DNA of 64,000 nucleotides, taken from NCBI GenBank assembly GCA_022925895.1, contig JAKSYS010000257.1:1-64000 (forward strand). Reading direction: 5' to 3'. The position numbers were made by a program, and so were the translations under genes. Under the pieces are notes generated by a model. That model searched no databases. It was given only the letters and a program-made list of their open reading frames with translations, and was not told the origin of the DNA. Each line of letters starts with the position of its first letter. Position 1 is the first letter of the stretch. Source of the DNA: Fragilaria crotonensis (Eukaryota > Bacillariophyta > Fragilariophyceae > Fragilariales > Fragilariaceae). Below are positions 61,424 through 64,000 of the stretch, one piece after another.

Positions 61424-63126
61424 ATGTACAGTATGAATTCGATCAGAGAATCTGAATCTGGCAATCTGGACAATCTTCGTTACATGCAAAGGGGAGTCGA
61501 TTTGAATCACCAGACTAGTAGTAGCAGCGATGGTACCACAGCCCTGATGCGTGCCTGCACTTGGAATCAATTGCACATTGTTCGCGACTTGTTGACACAC
61601 GGCGAAGACGACGAGGAAGTGGATGTCAACTACCCGGATGGAAATGGTGACACGGCTCTGACGATGGCATGCGCAAATCACAACATTCACGTTGTTTGCG
61701 AATTGTTGAAAGACGACCGTGTGAATGTCAACTGCCAGAATAACCTTGGAGATACTCCCCTAGTTGTGGCATGCCGTGTGGGCAATTTGGACATTGTTTG
61801 TGAGGTTTTGAATCACCACATGGTGGACGTGAAACTTGGAGGCTCCGCAGCACTGATACTAGCGTGCGAGATGCAAAATGTAGACATACTTCGTGAGTTG
61901 TTGGAACACGATGATTTAAACGTGAACTGCCGGAATATAAATGGTGACACAGCGCTGACTATAGCATGTGCACAATGCAGCATTGTCATGCTTCGCGAAT
62001 TGTTGCAACATTCGAGTGTGAATGTGAATTTTAGAGATGGAAGAGGTCGCACAGCCTTGATGGTGGCAAGCTTTGTGGACGATTCGGACATGGTTCGCGA
62101 AATCTTAAAACACAAAGATGTGGAGGCAAATGCAATGGACCAAAGTTGCCATACAGCGCTCATTATCGCAAGCTCGAAGGGCCATTGGGAGGTTGTTCGT
62201 GAGCTGATGAAGCACGACAAAGTCGATGTCAATGTCAAAGATTGCAAAGGCCACACAGCACTTCATGTGGCAGTCTTGAAGGGTCGTTTTCAGGTTGCTC
62301 GTGAGTTGTTGAAACACGACATAGTCGATGTGAATGTCAAAGATTGCAAAGGCCACACAGCACTTCATCACGCAATCTTGACGCGGCAGTCGAATGTTGT
62401 GCGAGAGCTTACGAAGAACAAAGATGCGGACGTGAATACTGACTCTGGTAGCTGCCAGACAGCCCTGATTTTGGCATGCTTGGTGGGCGATGCGAAAGTA
62501 GTTCGTGAGTTGCTAAGATATGACAAGGTAGCCAAGTATGCCAGAGATCCTAGTGACTGCACAGCTTTGTTTTGGGCAATCTTGAAGGGCCATTTGGGCG
62601 TTGTTCATGAACTGTGGAAGAATTTCCAGCTGGATGTGATTGTCATAGATCACGATGGCACCACAGCGTACACTATTGCACACTCAGAGGTCCATCTGCA
62701 GGTTGCTCAGAAGTTGTTGAGGCACGACACGGTGGATTTGACTTTCAAAGATGATAGAGACTTTACAGCCTTTTACTGTGCGAGCACTTATGGCCATTGG
62801 GAAATTGTTAACATTTTGTTGGAAAACGACCAGGTGGATGTCAACGCCAACGGTGCACTCGGCAACACGCCTCTCTATGGGCCTGCCTCATGGGCCAGTT
62901 AGAAGTTGTTTGCAAGCTGCTAGAAGACGGGAGGGTGGATGCGAGCATCAGGAATAAAGCAGGATCGACAGCATTGGATGTTGCTCGAAACCTTGAATGG
63001 ATTGAAATCGCTGCGTGTTTGGAGGAACATGACAGGTCTTGTTTACGTCGCAAGTCGGAACAAAAGATCACGCAAGGAGCTGTCGAATTGATTGATGATG
63101 GGTTGGACAATTGTGAGCTCGATTAA
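61424..63126 (+). pseudogene. Ankyrin-repeat protein B3, frameshifted near the 3' end
   Basis: From ATG 61424 (MYSMNSIRESESGNLDNLRY) about 13 ankyrin units follow with DVN-DG-GDTALTMAC and related text. Two adjacent units at 62212-62409 are nearly identical (DVNVKDCKGHTALH twice, 99 bp apart). At about 62880 the text ACGCCTCTCTATGGGCC lacks one base compared with ACGACCCTTATCTGGGCC in B2. The frame ends at SWAS-stop (62902). The second frame carries the family cassette LEDGRVDASIRNKAGSTALD, then CLEEHDRSCLRRKSEQKI, to 63126. An indel at one site only leaves an assembly error possible. Confidence 0.85.
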
Positions 63127-63561
63127 ACCTCGGAAGTGTCATGGCATAGGTTGAATAAACCCGCCGTACATGCGCTTTGATCTGCCGGTAGGATGTAGGA
63201 TGTGACAAGCTATCAAGATCAAGATCGACGACAAATTATCACACTGCAGCCCGCCTCTGGACGGAGTGCCTTTGCGAACACCTCCTGGCGCAAAGCGAGC
63301 CAGTGAAGCTCATCCAGAGTATACCGGCAGTGTTAGGAATTAGGAGTATACTATTTTAAAATCTGGCATCGTCTCCCAGTGACGTCGTTTGTAACATGTT
63401 TATACGACCGACGTGAAACTCGTGGCTTTCAACTTGAAAATGGTGTTCGATAAAGGGAGGGCCTCCTAGCAGAACGTTACGCGTTACGTGCATTCGCATT
63501 CGCCTCCTGGCTGTCAACCGATTTTCAAAGTAATACACTCGGTCTACAATCAACCTTCATT
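63127..63561. other. Intergenic, no gene seen
   Basis: No recognised feature between B3 and the B4 stub. Confidence 0.45.
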
Positions 63562-63750
63562 ATGTCATCCGGTTTTCGCCTGAATGATTTCTTTCAGCAA
63601 TTGCAATTGGGTGGAATCGAACGGGCCAGGAGTTCCAAATTCGACACTTTTCATGAGATGTTGCGAAATGGTGAAGACATGAATCGCCAGTTCGGCGTTG
63701 ATGGTTGCACAGGCCTCATTTACGCATGCCCTTTCCACGGTAACAGTTGA
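63562..63750 (+). pseudogene. Ankyrin family B4, N-terminal stub
   Basis: From ATG 63562 (MSSGFRLNDFFQQLQLGGIE) the frame shows the start of a family B protein: FDTFHEMLRNGEDMNRQFGV and GCTGLIYACPFHGNS, then a TGA. Its relatives continue with many ankyrin units at this point. The 250 bases that follow to the window end contain no ankyrin sequence, so the copy seems truncated, although a long intron cannot be excluded. Confidence 0.6.
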
Positions 63751-64000
63751 ATCCTGACCATTGCGTTCCTGACTTACACCCGACGTGTGGTTTTGTTGCT
63801 AATGGTGATGATTATTTGCTGGCGAAAACGTAATGGGGACCATGTTCTCGTCGCCGCGAGTGGTTGGTAGTGCACTCTTGGATATCATCCATACAGTCGT
63901 CTGCCACCTCTTCTGATAGTTTGGTCGAGCATCACATCATCACATCATCACCCATAAATAGCACTAAGTAGAAAGCGTGAATCATGCTTAAATGCTCGAC

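Overview
The window looks like nuclear DNA of a diatom or a close stramenopile relative. This is an inference. It rests on plastid-type presequences with an SAF/GAF-like cleavage motif on three proteins, a Ty1/copia element plus a relic of the diatom-type (CoDi-like) integrase C-terminus, a secreted Cys-rich protein with a KPT-repeat tail, short GT-AG introns (67-112 nt), and gene-dense DNA with intergenic stretches rich in TAC/GTA/ACTCC words. The genetic code is standard: TAA, TAG and TGA all end intact genes.

Layout. 0-24 kb is a rearranged, repeat-rich zone. It holds three members of one ankyrin-repeat family (A1 minus and broken, A2 plus and intact, A3 plus and broken), a two-exon NUDIX hydrolase gene, a 608-bp MITE with a perfect 8-bp target duplication, a decayed DDE transposase gene, a 6058-bp copia element with almost identical 503-bp LTRs, an orphan second copy of the NUDIX promoter and exon 1, and a broken GT8-like glycosyltransferase gene. 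25-34.6 kb is a compact housekeeping block: a plastid-targeted G3E GTPase with a His-rich loop, a plastid membrane protein with a degenerate guanylate-kinase-like domain, a DOPA-dioxygenase (LigB) enzyme, a plastid CPBP protease and a TPR protein. 34.6-38.5 kb is gene-poor and holds a copia relic.

38.5-55 kb contains a two-exon signal-peptide/TM protein, a broken DxD glycosyltransferase-like gene, a TatD-type hydrolase, the checkpoint-clamp gene RAD1, a mitochondrial RsfS/Iojap factor and VAC14. The RsfS gene and VAC14 point towards each other. Their shared 3' region is duplicated as two direct repeats of about 0.82 kb. Between these lie 3.85 kb carrying the KPT secreted protein, a 1.65-kb foldback element with minisatellites at its inner ends, and a coiled-coil gene fragment. 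55-64 kb is a tandem cluster of a second ankyrin family (B1 intact, B2 and B3 broken, B4 a stub), interrupted by a two-exon FkbM-type methyltransferase. Family B genes share a constant 3' cassette but differ in ankyrin-unit number and contain near-identical 99-102-bp units.

Most broken genes differ from their relatives by one-base indels, several in homopolymers. One of these hits the conserved gene VAC14, so some may be assembly errors and not true decay. Functions are assigned by reading motifs only; no database search was possible.
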